Part shown: positions 9,146 to 18,568 of the stretch, one piece after another
Position numbering within the stretch: the stretch's first letter is position 1
Layout of the letters: every line of letters begins with the position of its first letter
Assembly: GCA_016744015.1 (NCBI GenBank)
Contig: JADGFD010000014.1
Location: 17,505 to 81,504, forward strand
Reading direction: 5' to 3'
DNA from: Paracoccaceae bacterium
GTDB lineage: Bacteria; Pseudomonadota; Alphaproteobacteria; Rhodobacterales; Rhodobacteraceae
DNA: 64,000 bases
Made by a program: the position numbers and the translations under genes
The notes under the pieces: model-generated
Databases searched by the model: none
What the model was told of the DNA's origin: nothing
What the model saw: the letters and a program-made list of their open reading frames with translations, nothing else

Positions 9146-9275
9146 TCGGCAAAAGCACATTTTTTAGCAAGCAAAAAAACGCCTGCCGCTGGCCGTGGCC
9201 TCGGCTTCGCCTCGGTGGGCGCAACTGCGGGCCATACTTGCCAAATGAAGTCCGAGCCTTTACCCCTGAAAGGAT

Positions 9276-10319
9276 ATGAGAGGGCGTGAGAAACCAAAAG
9301 AGTTAAGGCGGGGTTGGACGACGGGCGCATGCGCGGCCGCGGCGGCGAAAAGCGCGTGTTCGGCTTTAACGGGGAAGGGTTTTTTAGACCCGTCTGAAAT
9401 AGTGTTGCCTCGGGGTGAGACACCACTATTTGAGATTGCGCATTGTGAACAAGGCGAGGGCTGGGCAAAGGCTTGCATCATAAAAGACGCAGGGGACGAC
9501 CCTGATGTGACTCATGGCGCGTTGATTTGTGCCAAGGTTTCTCATGGCAAAAACGGCTTGCGGTTTTTGGCGGGTGAGGGGGTTGGCATTGTTACCAAGC
9601 CGGGCCTGCCGATAGCGGTGGGGGAACCCGCGATCAACCCTGTGCCACGGCTAATGATTGATGCGGCGATAGCGGATGTGCTGGATGGACGGCCGCCAAA
9701 TTTTGATATTGAAATTTCGGTGAACGGCGGCGAAGCGCTGGCGGCTAAAACATGGAACCCGCGGCTGGGGATTGTCGGTGGGCTGTCTATTTTAGGGACT
9801 ACAGGCATTGTGCGGCCTTTTTCCTGTGCGGCATGGATTGCTTCTATTCATCGTGGGGTGGATGTGGCGCGCGCCTTGGGCCGCTCCCACTTGATTGCAG
9901 CAACGGGGGCAACTTCGGAAACAGCAGTTCGCGGCCTTTATGGGCTGCCAGAGGCAGACTGCCTTGATATGGGGGATTTTGTGGGTGGAACGCTGAAATA
10001 CCTACGCCGCCATCCGGTAGAACGACTGACAATTGCGGGCGGCATTGGCAAGCTCAGCAAATTGGCGCAGGGGGCAATGGACTTGCATTCAGGGCGCTCT
10101 CAAGTGGACTTTGCGGCACTCGCCAAGATGGCGGGCGTTGACGCTGTTGCGGGCGCAAACACGGCGCTGGAAGCTTTTGAAATGGTGGGTACGCCACTGG
10201 CGGAGGCCGTGGCCCAGGGCGCGAAGGTGCAGGCAGAAGCGGTGGTGCGGGGCACCGTGGCCCTTGAGGTGATTGTGGTGGATCGCGCGGGGGCTGTTTT
10301 GGCACAGACAGGGTTTTGA
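9276..10319 (+). CDS. cbiD: Cobalt-precorrin-5B (C1)-methyltransferase
   Basis: 347 residues. CbiD performs the C-1 methylation step of corrin-ring contraction in cobalamin synthesis. RRGWTTGACAAAAAKSA (about 11-27) is the family's N-terminal signature; the middle holds LGIVGGLSILGTTGIVRPFS, and GLYGLPEADCLDMGDFVGG follows. AAAGGAT sits very close to the ATG; no better in-frame start was seen. The stop overlaps the next start as TTGA, so cbiD and the reductase gene are translationally coupled. CbiD is classically an enzyme of the cobalt-early route. Confidence 0.93.
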   Translation: MRGREKPKELRRGWTTGACAAAAAKSACSALTGKGFLDPSEIVLPRGETPLFEIAHCEQGEGWAKACIIKDAGDDPDVTHGALICAKVSHGKNGLRFLAGEGVGIVTKPGLPIAVGEPAINPVPRLMIDAAIADVLDGRPPNFDIEISVNGGEALAAKTWNPRLGIVGGLSILGTTGIVRPFSCAAWIASIHRGVDVARALGRSHLIAATGATSETAVRGLYGLPEADCLDMGDFVGGTLKYLRRHPVERLTIAGGIGKLSKLAQGAMDLHSGRSQVDFAALAKMAGVDAVAGANTALEAFEMVGTPLAEAVAQGAKVQAEAVVRGTVALEVIVVDRAGAVLAQTGF

Positions 10320-11023
10320 CGGTATTGGTGTTGGGGGGCACGGCGGAGGCGCGCGCGCTGGCAACCGCACTGGGGGCGGTGGCCGAGCTTTCGCTTGCGG
10401 GGGTAACGCAAAAGCCGCTGGCGCAGGCACATAGGGTTGGTGGGTTTGGCGGGGTAAAAGGCCTAACGGATTATCTCGGTGCGAAAGGTTTTACTAGCGT
10501 TATTGATGCTACACATCCATTTGCAGCGCAGATGAGCCGAAATGCCTATGAGGCAACACTATCCTTGGGTTTGCCATTGCTTCGCCTTGAGCGTCCCCCG
10601 TGGGCAAGCGAGGCTGCGTGGCAGAAGGTGCCGGATATGCTGCGCGCGGCCAAGGCTGTTCCTACGGGTGCGCGGGTGTTTTTAAGCATAGGGAGCCAGT
10701 CGCTTGAGCCGTTTTTGCAGCGCGATGATATATGGTGCCTTACCCGCAGCATTGAACCACCGGTGCAAGTGCCACCCCGTGGGGATGTGCTGTTGCAACG
10801 GCCACCGTTCGCTTTGGCACAAGAGCAGGCCCTTATGCGAAAGCATAGTATTAGCCATTTGGTGTGCAAAAATGCCGGCGGAGTCGCGACGATTGCTAAA
10901 ATCAAAGCGGCGGAGGTGCTCGGGATTCAGGTCATCATGGTGAAAAGGCCGCGCTTGCCTGCGGTTTTAACGGTTGAAACTGTGGCGGAAGCGGTTAAGT
11001 GGGTAGAAAAGCTAGGGGAATAA
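10316..11023 (+). CDS. cobK: Precorrin-6A reductase
   Basis: 235 residues starting at a TTG that overlaps the cbiD stop. It performs the NADPH-dependent reduction of (cobalt-)precorrin-6A to 6B. VLVLGGTAEARALATAL at the N-terminus is the family fold signature. DATHPFAAQMSRNA (about 64-77) and LLRLERPPW (87-95) are conserved, and near the end KNAGGVATIAKIKAAEVLGI matches the family. CobK and CbiJ are homologues used in the aerobic and anaerobic branches. Direct coupling to cbiD supports a role in the same ring-contraction stage. Confidence 0.92.
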   Translation: MTVLVLGGTAEARALATALGAVAELSLAGVTQKPLAQAHRVGGFGGVKGLTDYLGAKGFTSVIDATHPFAAQMSRNAYEATLSLGLPLLRLERPPWASEAAWQKVPDMLRAAKAVPTGARVFLSIGSQSLEPFLQRDDIWCLTRSIEPPVQVPPRGDVLLQRPPFALAQEQALMRKHSISHLVCKNAGGVATIAKIKAAEVLGIQVIMVKRPRLPAVLTVETVAEAVKWVEKLGE

Positions 11024-11024
11024 A

Positions 11025-11381
11025 ATGACCGTTATAACTGTATGTGATACTTGCAACTTTTCGTCTGACCAGAAGCTGCTCGACGGAAAATCCGGCGGCG
11101 AAATGCTGGCGGAGCATGTGGAGGCGCTGGCCTTTGAGGGGGTAACCGTGCGGCGACAATCTTGCCTGATGGGCTGTGATCGGCATTGCAATATTGCGAT
11201 TCAGGCGGAGGGAAAGCTTTCCTATGTGATGGGGAAGTTTGCGCCGGATGCGGAGGCGGCGCAGGCGATCGTGGATTATGCCAAGGCTTATGGTGAGTCT
11301 GATAGTGGGCAGGTGCCTTATAAGCAGTGGCCGCAGGGGGTTAAGGGGCATTTTGTGGCCCGCATTCCGCCGCTGGGCTAG
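11025..11381 (+). CDS. DUF1636 putative metal-binding protein linked to cobalamin genes
   Basis: 118 residues, beginning one base after the cobK stop, so in the same operon. ITVCDTCNF near the start and RRQSCLMGCDRHCNIAI in the middle supply five cysteines and a histidine, arranged like a thioredoxin-fold [2Fe-2S] ferredoxin or metal-binding site. DUF1636 proteins recur beside cobalamin genes in Rhodobacterales. A redox or metal-handling role in corrin synthesis is inference. The remaining corrin genes are not in the window. Confidence 0.82.
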   Translation: MTVITVCDTCNFSSDQKLLDGKSGGEMLAEHVEALAFEGVTVRRQSCLMGCDRHCNIAIQAEGKLSYVMGKFAPDAEAAQAIVDYAKAYGESDSGQVPYKQWPQGVKGHFVARIPPLG

Positions 11382-11578
11382 CCTGCCCTCACTCGGGGAC
11401 GACAAGCGCCCCCTCGCGGCGGGCATTAGAGGTGCTTGTGGCGGGGTTGCGGTTAGCAAAACGGCGCTGCGCTTGCGAGTTATTTCGGTTTGAGTATTTT
11501 TGGAAGAATGAAGCCTATTGGGCTGTGGCAACAGAAGAGTGCGGACGCCGAGCGCAGCGAGGCCATGGCGCCGCAGGC

Positions 11579-11604
11579 CATTTTTGTCGGCCTCGGCAAA
11601 AATG
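11579..11604. other. Hairpin between DUF1636 gene and rnr
   Basis: ATTTTTGTCG and CGGCAAAAAT pair (one G-T pair) around a GCCT loop, extended by one C-G pair. It lies in the 276-base gap between the corrin genes and rnr. It has no adjacent T-run on the plus strand beyond the stem's own T tract. It may end transcription of the corrin operon, but this is weak. Confidence 0.35.
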
Positions 11605-11657
11605 CCACCGTGCCCGCAACGGGTTGCTCCGCTTGATATTCCGCGCTATGCAGCCCC

Positions 11658-13883
11658 ATGAAACATTTCCCCTCCAAAGCCGCTATTCTTGAATGGATCA
11701 AGGATAACCCCTCTCAAACCGGTAAGCGCGATATCGCGCGAGCGTTTGGCATAAAGGGGCAGGCGCGGATTGAGCTGAAGCGGATATTGCGGGAGCTGTC
11801 GGCGGAGGGACATCTGACTAAAGACCGCAAGAAATTCAAAGATAAAAACAGCCTGGCGCCAGTGGAGCTGCTGCACGTTGTGGCGCAGGATTCTGACGGA
11901 GATCTGTTGGCCGAGCCGCTGAACTGGAAGGGTGATGGCTCTGCGCCGCGCTTGGTGTTTGTGGCCAAAAAAGATGACCCTGCACTGGCGGTTGGTGACC
12001 GGATATTGTGCCGGATTGAGGCCAAAGCCAAAGAGGCGCGGCTGATCCGGCGCATTGGTCGCGGGGCGGAGAAGATTGTTGGCATTTACCGCGCACAGGA
12101 TTTTGGCGGGCGAATTATTCCGGTTGATAAAAAGTCGGACCGCGAGTGGCAGGTGGCCCCCGAGGGCCGCAATGGCGCACGAGATGGCGAACTGGTAGAG
12201 GCGGAAAACACAGGCGGGCGCACGCGGGGCTTGGGCCGGGCGCGGGTGATTGCGCGCATCGGAGACCCCTCGCAACCCAAAGCGATTTCGCTGATTGCTA
12301 TTCATGAACACGGCATTCCCGACCACTTTCCGGAAGAGGTAGAAGCCGAGGCGGCCGTGGCTAAATCGGTTGAACTGGGCAAACGCGAAGACCTGCGCCA
12401 CCTGCCGCTTTTCACCATCGACCCCGCCGATGCCCGTGACCGTGATGACGCGATTTGCGCCATGCCAGACCCAGAGGGCGGCGGCCATATTGTTTGGGTC
12501 GCCATTGCCGATGTGGCGCATTATGTGCGGCCCGGCTCAAAGCTGGATATCGAGGCGAAAAAGCGCGGGAATTCTACCTATTTTCCTGATCGCGTGGTGC
12601 CGATGCTGCCTGAAAAACTATCAGGAGACTTATGCTCGCTGCATGGTGGGGTGGAGCGGCCTTGCCTTGCCCTACGGGTGGTTTTGGACAAAAACGGTGC
12701 AAAAAAATCGCACCGTTTTACCCGTGGTTTGATGAAATCTCCAGCGGCGCTGAGCTACCACCAAGCGCAGGCCGCCATTGATGGCGCGCCGGATGGGGTG
12801 ACGGAACCTATCTTAGACACCGCGCTCAAGCCGCTATGGGCGGCTTATGAAGCTGCCAAGATCGCGCGGGAAAAGCGCCAGCCATTGCACCTTGATCTGC
12901 CAGAGCGGCAGATTGTGCTTTCTGAGGACGGCAAGGTAACTTCGGTGGCGTTCCGAGACCGGTTTGACGCCCATAAGCTGGTAGAAGAATTTATGATTCT
13001 GGCCAATGTGTGCGCGGCAGAAACGCTGGAAAATGCCAAGGCAGATTTTATCTATCGCGTGCACGAGGAGCCAAACCCCGACAAGATGGAGGCGCTGCAC
13101 GAGACCGTGCAATCGGTGGGAATGGTGCTGGCCAAAGGGCAGCGGCTTGAAACCAATCAGCTAAACAAGCTTTTGGACCAAGCAGCCGGGGGTGAACACG
13201 CCGAGCTAATCAATATGATCGTGCTGCGCTCGATGACCCAAGCTTATTACGGCCCGCAAAACATGGGGCATTTCGGGCTGCACTTGCAGCGCTATGCGCA
13301 TTTTACCTCGCCTATTCGCCGCTATGCTGACCTTATCGTGCATCGCGCCCTTATCAAGGCTCATGGATGGGGTGATGACGGGATGACACCCGCCGAGGCC
13401 GAAAACCTTGAGGCCACCGCCGAGCACATTAGCCAGACCGAGCGCCGCAGCATGCTGGCCGAGCGCGACACGACTGACCGCTATCTTTCCGCTTTTCTGT
13501 CAGAAGAAGTCGGCAGCGCTTTTGCTGGTGTGGTTTCCGGCGTGGCACGGTTTGGTATTTTTGTGAAGCTGGATGATACAGGGGCTGATGGGCTTATTCC
13601 GGTCTCTCGCCTTGGTCATGAGTATTTTAATTATGATGACGATAGCCGCACGCTTACGGGCGAGCATTCAGGCCGCGTTTTGCGCGCAGGGCTGCGTGCC
13701 AAGGTGAAGCTGGAGGAAGCCGACCCGCTGACCGGCGGGCTGCTTTTTGAGCTGCTGGAGGTGGATGGCAAAGCCCTGCCCTCCAGTCGCAAAGGCAAAA
13801 GGCGGGGTGGCGCGCCCAAGGGCAAGGCACGCGGCAAGATCAAACATCGGAAGTTTAAAGGCAAAGCCAAGCGCACGCTTTAG
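11658..13883 (+). CDS. rnr: Ribonuclease R
   Basis: 741 residues, a 3'-5' exoribonuclease of the RNB family that degrades structured RNA in the cytoplasm. The order is an N-terminal winged-helix region (about 1-65), cold-shock RNA-binding regions, and the RNB catalytic core. FTIDPADARDRDDAI near residue 252 supplies the metal-binding aspartates. A C-terminal S1 domain follows (GVVSGVARFGIFVKLDDTG), then a very basic Lys/Arg/Gly tail of about 35 residues. The ribosome site is weak. The last 4 bases overlap the convergent ABC-exporter gene. Confidence 0.96.
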   Translation: MKHFPSKAAILEWIKDNPSQTGKRDIARAFGIKGQARIELKRILRELSAEGHLTKDRKKFKDKNSLAPVELLHVVAQDSDGDLLAEPLNWKGDGSAPRLVFVAKKDDPALAVGDRILCRIEAKAKEARLIRRIGRGAEKIVGIYRAQDFGGRIIPVDKKSDREWQVAPEGRNGARDGELVEAENTGGRTRGLGRARVIARIGDPSQPKAISLIAIHEHGIPDHFPEEVEAEAAVAKSVELGKREDLRHLPLFTIDPADARDRDDAICAMPDPEGGGHIVWVAIADVAHYVRPGSKLDIEAKKRGNSTYFPDRVVPMLPEKLSGDLCSLHGGVERPCLALRVVLDKNGAKKSHRFTRGLMKSPAALSYHQAQAAIDGAPDGVTEPILDTALKPLWAAYEAAKIAREKRQPLHLDLPERQIVLSEDGKVTSVAFRDRFDAHKLVEEFMILANVCAAETLENAKADFIYRVHEEPNPDKMEALHETVQSVGMVLAKGQRLETNQLNKLLDQAAGGEHAELINMIVLRSMTQAYYGPQNMGHFGLHLQRYAHFTSPIRRYADLIVHRALIKAHGWGDDGMTPAEAENLEATAEHISQTERRSMLAERDTTDRYLSAFLSEEVGSAFAGVVSGVARFGIFVKLDDTGADGLIPVSRLGHEYFNYDDDSRTLTGEHSGRVLRAGLRAKVKLEEADPLTGGLLFELLEVDGKALPSSRKGKRRGGAPKGKARGKIKHRKFKGKAKRTL

Positions 13884-15712
13884 CTTTCTGTGCCAATAAA
13901 CCCACCCGATTGCCGGTTCCAGAACCCTGCATAAAGCCCGTTTTTGGCCAGCAGCTCGGAATGTGTGCCCTGCTCAGCCACCTGCCCCGCATCCAGCACC
14001 ACAATCCGGTCCATCTGGGCAATGGTGGAAAGGCGATGCGCAATTGCGATTACGGTTTTGCCTTCCATCACGCCGTAAAGCGTCTCTTGAATGGCGGCCT
14101 CCACTTCTGAATCCAAGGCGCTTGTGGCTTCGTCCAACACCAGTATCGGCGCGTCTTTCAGAATAACCCGTGCAATCGCGATCCGCTGCCGTTGCCCGCC
14201 CGAAAGCTTAACGCCGCGCTCGCCTACCTGTGCTTCATAGCCGTGGTTGCCATGCGGGTCTTGCAGATCAGCAATAAAGCCGTCGGCTTCGGCCCGCTTG
14301 GCCGCCAGCATCATTTCAGCCTCGGTTGCCTCCGGCTTGCCATACATAATATTGGCCCGCACCGAGCGGTGCAGCAGGCTGCTATCTTGCGTGACCATGC
14401 CAATGTGGCGACGCAGGCTGTCTTGGGTCACATCGCTCACCGATTGCCCGTCGATCAGGATTTTTCCACCTTCAGCATCGCGAAACCGCAGCAACAGGTT
14501 CACAAGGCTGGATTTGCCCGAGCCAGAGCGGCCGACCAGCCCGACCTTTTCCCCGGGGTGAATGGTGAGGTTGACGTTGTCCAAGCCGCCAGCACCCTTG
14601 CCATAGTGGTGGGTTAGGCCCTCCAGCCGAATCTCTCCCTCTGCAAGGGTCAGCGCGGGCGCGTTTGGCGCGTCTTTTACCGAGTGTGGCACCGAGATGC
14701 TTTGCAGCCCCTCGCGCATGACCCCCGCATGCTCAAACAACCTAACGGTGACCCACATGATCCACCCCGTCATGCCATTGAGCCGGATAGTGAGGGCAGC
14801 GGCGGCGGCCACTTCGCCCACAGAAACAATGTTGAGTGTCCACAACCAAATGGCGGGGCCAATCACCCCGATCATTAAAAAACCGTTCAGCGCCGCGAGG
14901 CTAAAGGTGAGTCGGGTCATCAAGCGCAGGAAGCGTTGAAAGCGCAAACGATGGCGCTTCATAGCCGAAAGCGCATATTGCTCTTCTCGCTTGCCATGGG
15001 CAAACAGCTTAACGGATTCAATGTTGGCATAGGCGTCCACAATGCGGCCCGTGACCAGTGATTTGGTCTCGGACATGCGCTCGGAGGCCCATGCTACACG
15101 GGTGGCAACGCGCTTCACAAACCAGATGTAAACTAGCAGCCAAACCGCCATGGGAGCGGCAAGGCGGATGTCAATCGTCATCAAAACCAAGATCGCGCCG
15201 AGCACATAAGTGGTGGCATACCAAATGCCCTCCAGCGCCATATAGGCGCTGTCCTCCATCGCAGGGCCCATCTGCATTACGCGGTTCGCGAGCCGGCCCG
15301 CAAAGTCATTCTGGAAGAACTCACTGGACTGCCCAAGCAGGTGCTTGTGCGCCCGCCAACGAGCTTGCTCCTGCATGTTTCCGGCCAAAGTCTGCTCTAA
15401 AAACAAATGGTTAGATGTAATGACGATTGGGCGTAGCAAGAGAATGAATAGCCCCGCAAGGAGCAGCTCAACCCCGTGCTCGGCCCACATATTCTCAGCG
15501 CCTGCACCGTTCATCAGGTCAATGATACGACCAGAATAAAAGATCAAGCCGCTTTCCATCAAGGCCGTCAGCACACCGAGAAAAGCCATCAGCGGCAGCC
15601 ATTTTTTGAAGGGCACAAGCTGGGATTTAATATAGGGCCAAAGGGTGGCCGAGGGCGTGCCCTCGGGGTAAGCGGCAAATGGATTGACCAGATTTTCGAA
15701 TTTTTTAAACAT
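13880..15712 (-). CDS. ABC exporter half-transporter (MsbA/MdlB-like)
   Basis: 610 residues fusing a six-helix membrane domain (about 30-330) to an ATPase domain. Walker A GRSGSGKSS is at 394-402, the signature LSGGQ at 503-507 and Walker B ILVLDE at 523-528. It should work as a homodimer or heterodimer in the inner membrane, exporting a lipid, peptide or drug. The substrate cannot be told; the length and split into one membrane and one ATPase part match MsbA-like multidrug or lipid exporters. The start overlaps the end of the 63-aa gene upstream by 8 bases, indicating translational coupling. Confidence 0.92.
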   Translation of the reverse strand: MFKKFENLVNPFAAYPEGTPSATLWPYIKSQLVPFKKWLPLMAFLGVLTALMESGLIFYSGRIIDLMNGAGAENMWAEHGVELLLAGLFILLLRPIVITSNHLFLEQTLAGNMQEQARWRAHKHLLGQSSEFFQNDFAGRLANRVMQMGPAMEDSAYMALEGIWYATTYVLGAILVLMTIDIRLAAPMAVWLLVYIWFVKRVATRVAWASERMSETKSLVTGRIVDAYANIESVKLFAHGKREEQYALSAMKRHRLRFQRFLRLMTRLTFSLAALNGFLMIGVIGPAIWLWTLNIVSVGEVAAAAALTIRLNGMTGWIMWVTVRLFEHAGVMREGLQSISVPHSVKDAPNAPALTLAEGEIRLEGLTHHYGKGAGGLDNVNLTIHPGEKVGLVGRSGSGKSSLVNLLLRFRDAEGGKILIDGQSVSDVTQDSLRRHIGMVTQDSSLLHRSVRANIMYGKPEATEAEMMLAAKRAEADGFIADLQDPHGNHGYEAQVGERGVKLSGGQRQRIAIARVILKDAPILVLDEATSALDSEVEAAIQETLYGVMEGKTVIAIAHRLSTIAQMDRIVVLDAGQVAEQGTHSELLAKNGLYAGFWNRQSGGFIGTES

Positions 15713-15896
15713 GGTCAGCTCCGTTTAAGGGGATCAGCTTTAACTCCAACCGGAAGCCCGGCCAGATGGGCAAACGCCAGCGGCGCTTTGGGGTAATTTC
15801 ATAAATACGCGCGCCCATATCACGGGTTAACCAATCAGGCAGCGGCTCGGGTTTTGTAGTGTGGCGAGGGTCGCCAGCAAATTGTGGGGGTAACAT
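15705..15896 (-). CDS. Small protein (63 aa) coupled to the ABC exporter
   Basis: A short reading frame starting at an ATG at 15896 with AAGGAGGGCG about six bases ahead, a very strong ribosome site. Its stop overlaps the exporter start by 8 bases. The product is basic and proline-rich, for example EITPKRRWRLPIWPGFR, and has no signal peptide or membrane helix. The frame is open further upstream, but that part has low-quality composition and no ribosome site. Function unknown; the tight coupling suggests joint expression with the exporter. Confidence 0.6.
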   Translation of the reverse strand: MLPPQFAGDPRHTTKPEPLPDWLTRDMGARIYEITPKRRWRLPIWPGFRLELKLIPLNGADHV

Positions 15897-16131
15897 TGGA
15901 ACGCCCTCCTTGGGGCAAATCGGAATATTGAAAATGAGGGGAGCGGGGCAGTGAGCCACGCAAAAGCAAAGGCTCAACAGATAGCTGAGAGGTACTTTGC
16001 TTGTATCATTTTCGTATTCCTTTCCAATGAACGGTCCGGCGCTTATACGGTGCCAAAATGCCGTGGTCAACCCTCGATTGCCAAAAAATTTTAGCATGGC
16101 GCAATCGCCCCGGAAAAGCTAGGAAGGTTTC

Positions 16132-17031
16132 ATGGAAAAAATGGACGATATGACCCCGCAAAAAACCCGCGCCTCGGCGTGGTTTCGTGAGCTGCGCAAC
16201 CAGATTTGTAGCGCCTTTGAAGCGCTGGAAGATGCGCAGGATGAAGGCCCCCACGCTACCCTGCCCGCTGGCCGCTTTGAGGTAAAACCCACCAAGCGTG
16301 ACAATGGTGATGACACTGATGCCGGTGGCGGCGAGATGTCTGTTATGCGGAAGGGCCGCGTTTTTGAGAAAGTTGGCGTAAATATTTCCACCGTTTACGG
16401 CACGCTTGGCGAGGCCGCCCAGCGCTCGATGACAGCTCGTAAAGGCATGAGTCGCATCGCGGAAAATCCGCAATTCTGGGCCGCTGGCATTTCATTGGTG
16501 GCGCATATGCGCTCCCCTAAAACCCCTGCCGTGCATATGAACACGCGGATGTTCTGGACCCCGTTTGGCTGGTGGTTTGGCGGTGGGGCCGACCTGAACC
16601 CGATGGTGGAAAACTCCGAGGATACGGCGTTTTTCCACGCCCGCCTGCGCGAGGCCTGTGATGCCCATAGCCCGAAATACTACCCGCGCTTCAAGGAATG
16701 GGCCGATGAATATTTCATGATCAAGCACTGGAACGAGCCTCGCGGTGTAGGTGGCATTTTTTATGATGACCTCAACACTGAAAACTGGGACGCCGATTTT
16801 GCCTTCACCCAAGACGTGGGCCGCGCCTTCCTGAAAGCCTTTGTGCCACTCACGGAAAAACACATGTTCACCCCGTGGACAGAGGAAGACCGCGAGGTGC
16901 AGCTCATTAAGCGGGGCCGCTATGCTGAGTTTAACCTCGTATATGACCGTGGCACCCAGTTTGGCCTTCAAACGGGGCATAACCCCGAGGCGGTGCTGAT
17001 GTCCCTCCCGCCGGAGTGCAAGTGGCCTTGA
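16132..17031 (+). CDS. hemF: Oxygen-dependent coproporphyrinogen III oxidase
   Basis: 299 residues, normal for HemF, which oxidatively decarboxylates coproporphyrinogen III to protoporphyrinogen IX in aerobic haem synthesis. Signatures are VHMNTRMFWTP (about 138-148), WWFGGGADLNPM (151-162), RGVGGIFYDDL (204-214) and RRGRYAEFNLVYDRGTQFGL-like sequence near 262-281. AGGAAGG precedes the ATG at 16132. I saw no FNR-type site upstream, although oxygen-dependent haem genes are often regulated in this group. The 3' end overlaps the next gene. Confidence 0.96.
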   Translation: MEKMDDMTPQKTRASAWFRELRNQICSAFEALEDAQDEGPHATLPAGRFEVKPTKRDNGDDTDAGGGEMSVMRKGRVFEKVGVNISTVYGTLGEAAQRSMTARKGMSRIAENPQFWAAGISLVAHMRSPKTPAVHMNTRMFWTPFGWWFGGGADLNPMVENSEDTAFFHARLREACDAHSPKYYPRFKEWADEYFMIKHWNEPRGVGGIFYDDLNTENWDADFAFTQDVGRAFLKAFVPLTEKHMFTPWTEEDREVQLIKRGRYAEFNLVYDRGTQFGLQTGHNPEAVLMSLPPECKWP

Positions 17032-17624
17032 GCCAGATCGCCATTATTGGATGGGGGTCGCTGATTTGGGATCTCGAAATCTTAACCCCGTATGTGGCGG
17101 GGAGCTGGCATATGCAGGCAGGGCCGCAGCTGCCGATGGAGTTTAGCCGCGTATCGCCCAAACGAAAACTTGGGCTGGCCGTGTGCCTAGACCCGCAAGC
17201 GGGCGTGCCGTGCCAAACCCATATCATCCGCTCGAAGCGCACGGATATTCATGATGCCATTCAGGATTTGCAGGCCCGAGAGCGGGCACCCGATGGCCGG
17301 ATCGGCGCCTATCACGCAGATTTTCAGCATGGGCGAATGCCAAGCGTTGTGGCGCGGGTGCAGGAATGGTGTGAAACCATGGGCTGGAGCGGCGCTGTGT
17401 GGACAGACCTAGAGCCGAATTTTGAGGCCTATACCGCGCGTGGGTTTTCGGTGGATGAAGGCATTCGGTATTTGAAAACTTTGCATGGGGAAAGCCTTGA
17501 AGAGGCTTACAACTATATTCAAAACGCACCTGCTCAAACAGCCACGCCCCTTAGGGCCGCCCTGGCTAAAGATGCATGGTGGCAGGGCTTGGCATGGGGC
17601 AGTAAAGCTGACATAATTGCCTAA
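17022..17624 (+). CDS. Gamma-glutamylcyclotransferase-like protein
   Basis: About 200 residues. The N-terminal IAIIGWGSLIWD resembles the YGSL-type opening loop of the gamma-glutamylcyclotransferase/AIG2 fold, which binds a gamma-glutamyl group; the match is loose and the substrate unknown. The start is uncertain. GTG at 17022 has GGAG five bases ahead; GTG at 17016 and TTG at 17028 are alternatives. All overlap the end of hemF, so the two genes are probably co-transcribed. Confidence 0.7.
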   Translation: MALSQIAIIGWGSLIWDLEILTPYVAGSWHMQAGPQLPMEFSRVSPKRKLGLAVCLDPQAGVPCQTHIIRSKRTDIHDAIQDLQARERAPDGRIGAYHADFQHGRMPSVVARVQEWCETMGWSGAVWTDLEPNFEAYTARGFSVDEGIRYLKTLHGESLEEAYNYIQNAPAQTATPLRAALAKDAWWQGLAWGSKADIIA

Positions 17625-17641
17625 ACCGCCGAGGACAAATT

Positions 17642-18568
17642 ATGCTGCCCGTGCTGCAAGCCACACTTCCCGTTTTTGCCATTATTGTGCTTGGGTTTGG
17701 CCTGCGCAAATCCGGTTTTGTTGCCGCAGAAAAATGGAGCGCAGTGGAAGACCTGTGCTTTTATGTGCTGTTTCCGGCCATCCTGGCCAAAACTATGATC
17801 GAGGCGGATCTATCCAACATCAAGGCGGGGGCTTTTACGCTCACTCTGGTGGCCAGCCTCATTATAATTGGTGGCACGGTGCTGGCGCTCTGGCCGTTTT
17901 TGCGCGGGGCATTGGGCACCAAACCCGCACAATTTTCCACTATTTATCAAACCATTACCCGTTGGCACGGCTTCATTGCCCTCACCATTGTGCTTAACCT
18001 CTACGGCCCTGACGGGGCGGCGTTGATCGCGATTATGTTTGCTATTATGGTGCCCATTTTGCAGGTTAGTAATATTGCTGTGCTAGCCGCGTTTTCCGAT
18101 AAAAAGGCTGATCTGGGCCAGGTGGCGTTGACGGTTTTCAAAAACCCGCTGATCTGGGGCATCGGGCTGGGGCTTTTGATAAATGCGCTGGGCGTGCAAC
18201 CTTGGCCCGCTGTGATGGACACACTTGACCTGTTGGGTCGCTCGGCATTGGGCATGTCTTTGCTGGCGCTGGGGGCGGGGCTAAGCCTGCAAGCGGCGCT
18301 GCGCCCTTCAAGAGAAATGCTGATCGGTATTTTTGGCAAGCTGCTTTTTACGCCGCTGGTAATGATGACGATGGCTTTTCTTTTTGGCGTATCTGGGCTG
18401 GAGCGCGATGTGCTGCTCATAGCCGCCGCCGTGCCCACTGCGATGAACGGCTTTGTGCTGGCCCGCAAAATGGGCGGAGATGCTGAGCTTTATGCCACCA
18501 TTTCAACGATGCAAACCGTGGTTTCCTTTGTCACTATCCCTATGCTTTTATGGCTGGTTTCAGGCTAG
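17642..18568 (+). CDS. AEC-family (auxin efflux carrier-like) transporter
   Basis: 308 residues with about ten hydrophobic segments. It opens LPVLQATLPVFAIIVLGFGL and then AAEKWSAVEDLCFYVLFPAILAK-like sequence, the usual AEC/MdcF start. These inner-membrane carriers move small organic anions such as malonate or malate, or amino-acid derivatives; the substrate here is not predictable. Helix ten ends the protein with VSFVTIPMLLWL. It follows the GGCT-like gene by 17 bases with a GAGGACAA site before the ATG. Convergent with the next gene (4-base overlap). Confidence 0.88.
   Translation: MLPVLQATLPVFAIIVLGFGLRKSGFVAAEKWSAVEDLCFYVLFPAILAKTMIEADLSNIKAGAFTLTLVASLIIIGGTVLALWPFLRGALGTKPAQFSTIYQTITRWHGFIALTIVLNLYGPDGAALIAIMFAIMVPILQVSNIAVLAAFSDKKADLGQVALTVFKNPLIWGIGLGLLINALGVQPWPAVMDTLDLLGRSALGMSLLALGAGLSLQAALRPSREMLIGIFGKLLFTPLVMMTMAFLFGVSGLERDVLLIAAAVPTAMNGFVLARKMGGDAELYATISTMQTVVSFVTIPMLLWLVSG

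Noticed and set aside
9023..9275. Cobalamin riboswitch ahead of cbiD
   Set aside because: The conserved B12-box elements were not visible; only GC-rich repeats and one hairpin.
11382..11657. Small gene between the DUF1636 gene and rnr
   Set aside because: Frames there have no ribosome site or coding character; the stretch holds only a hairpin.
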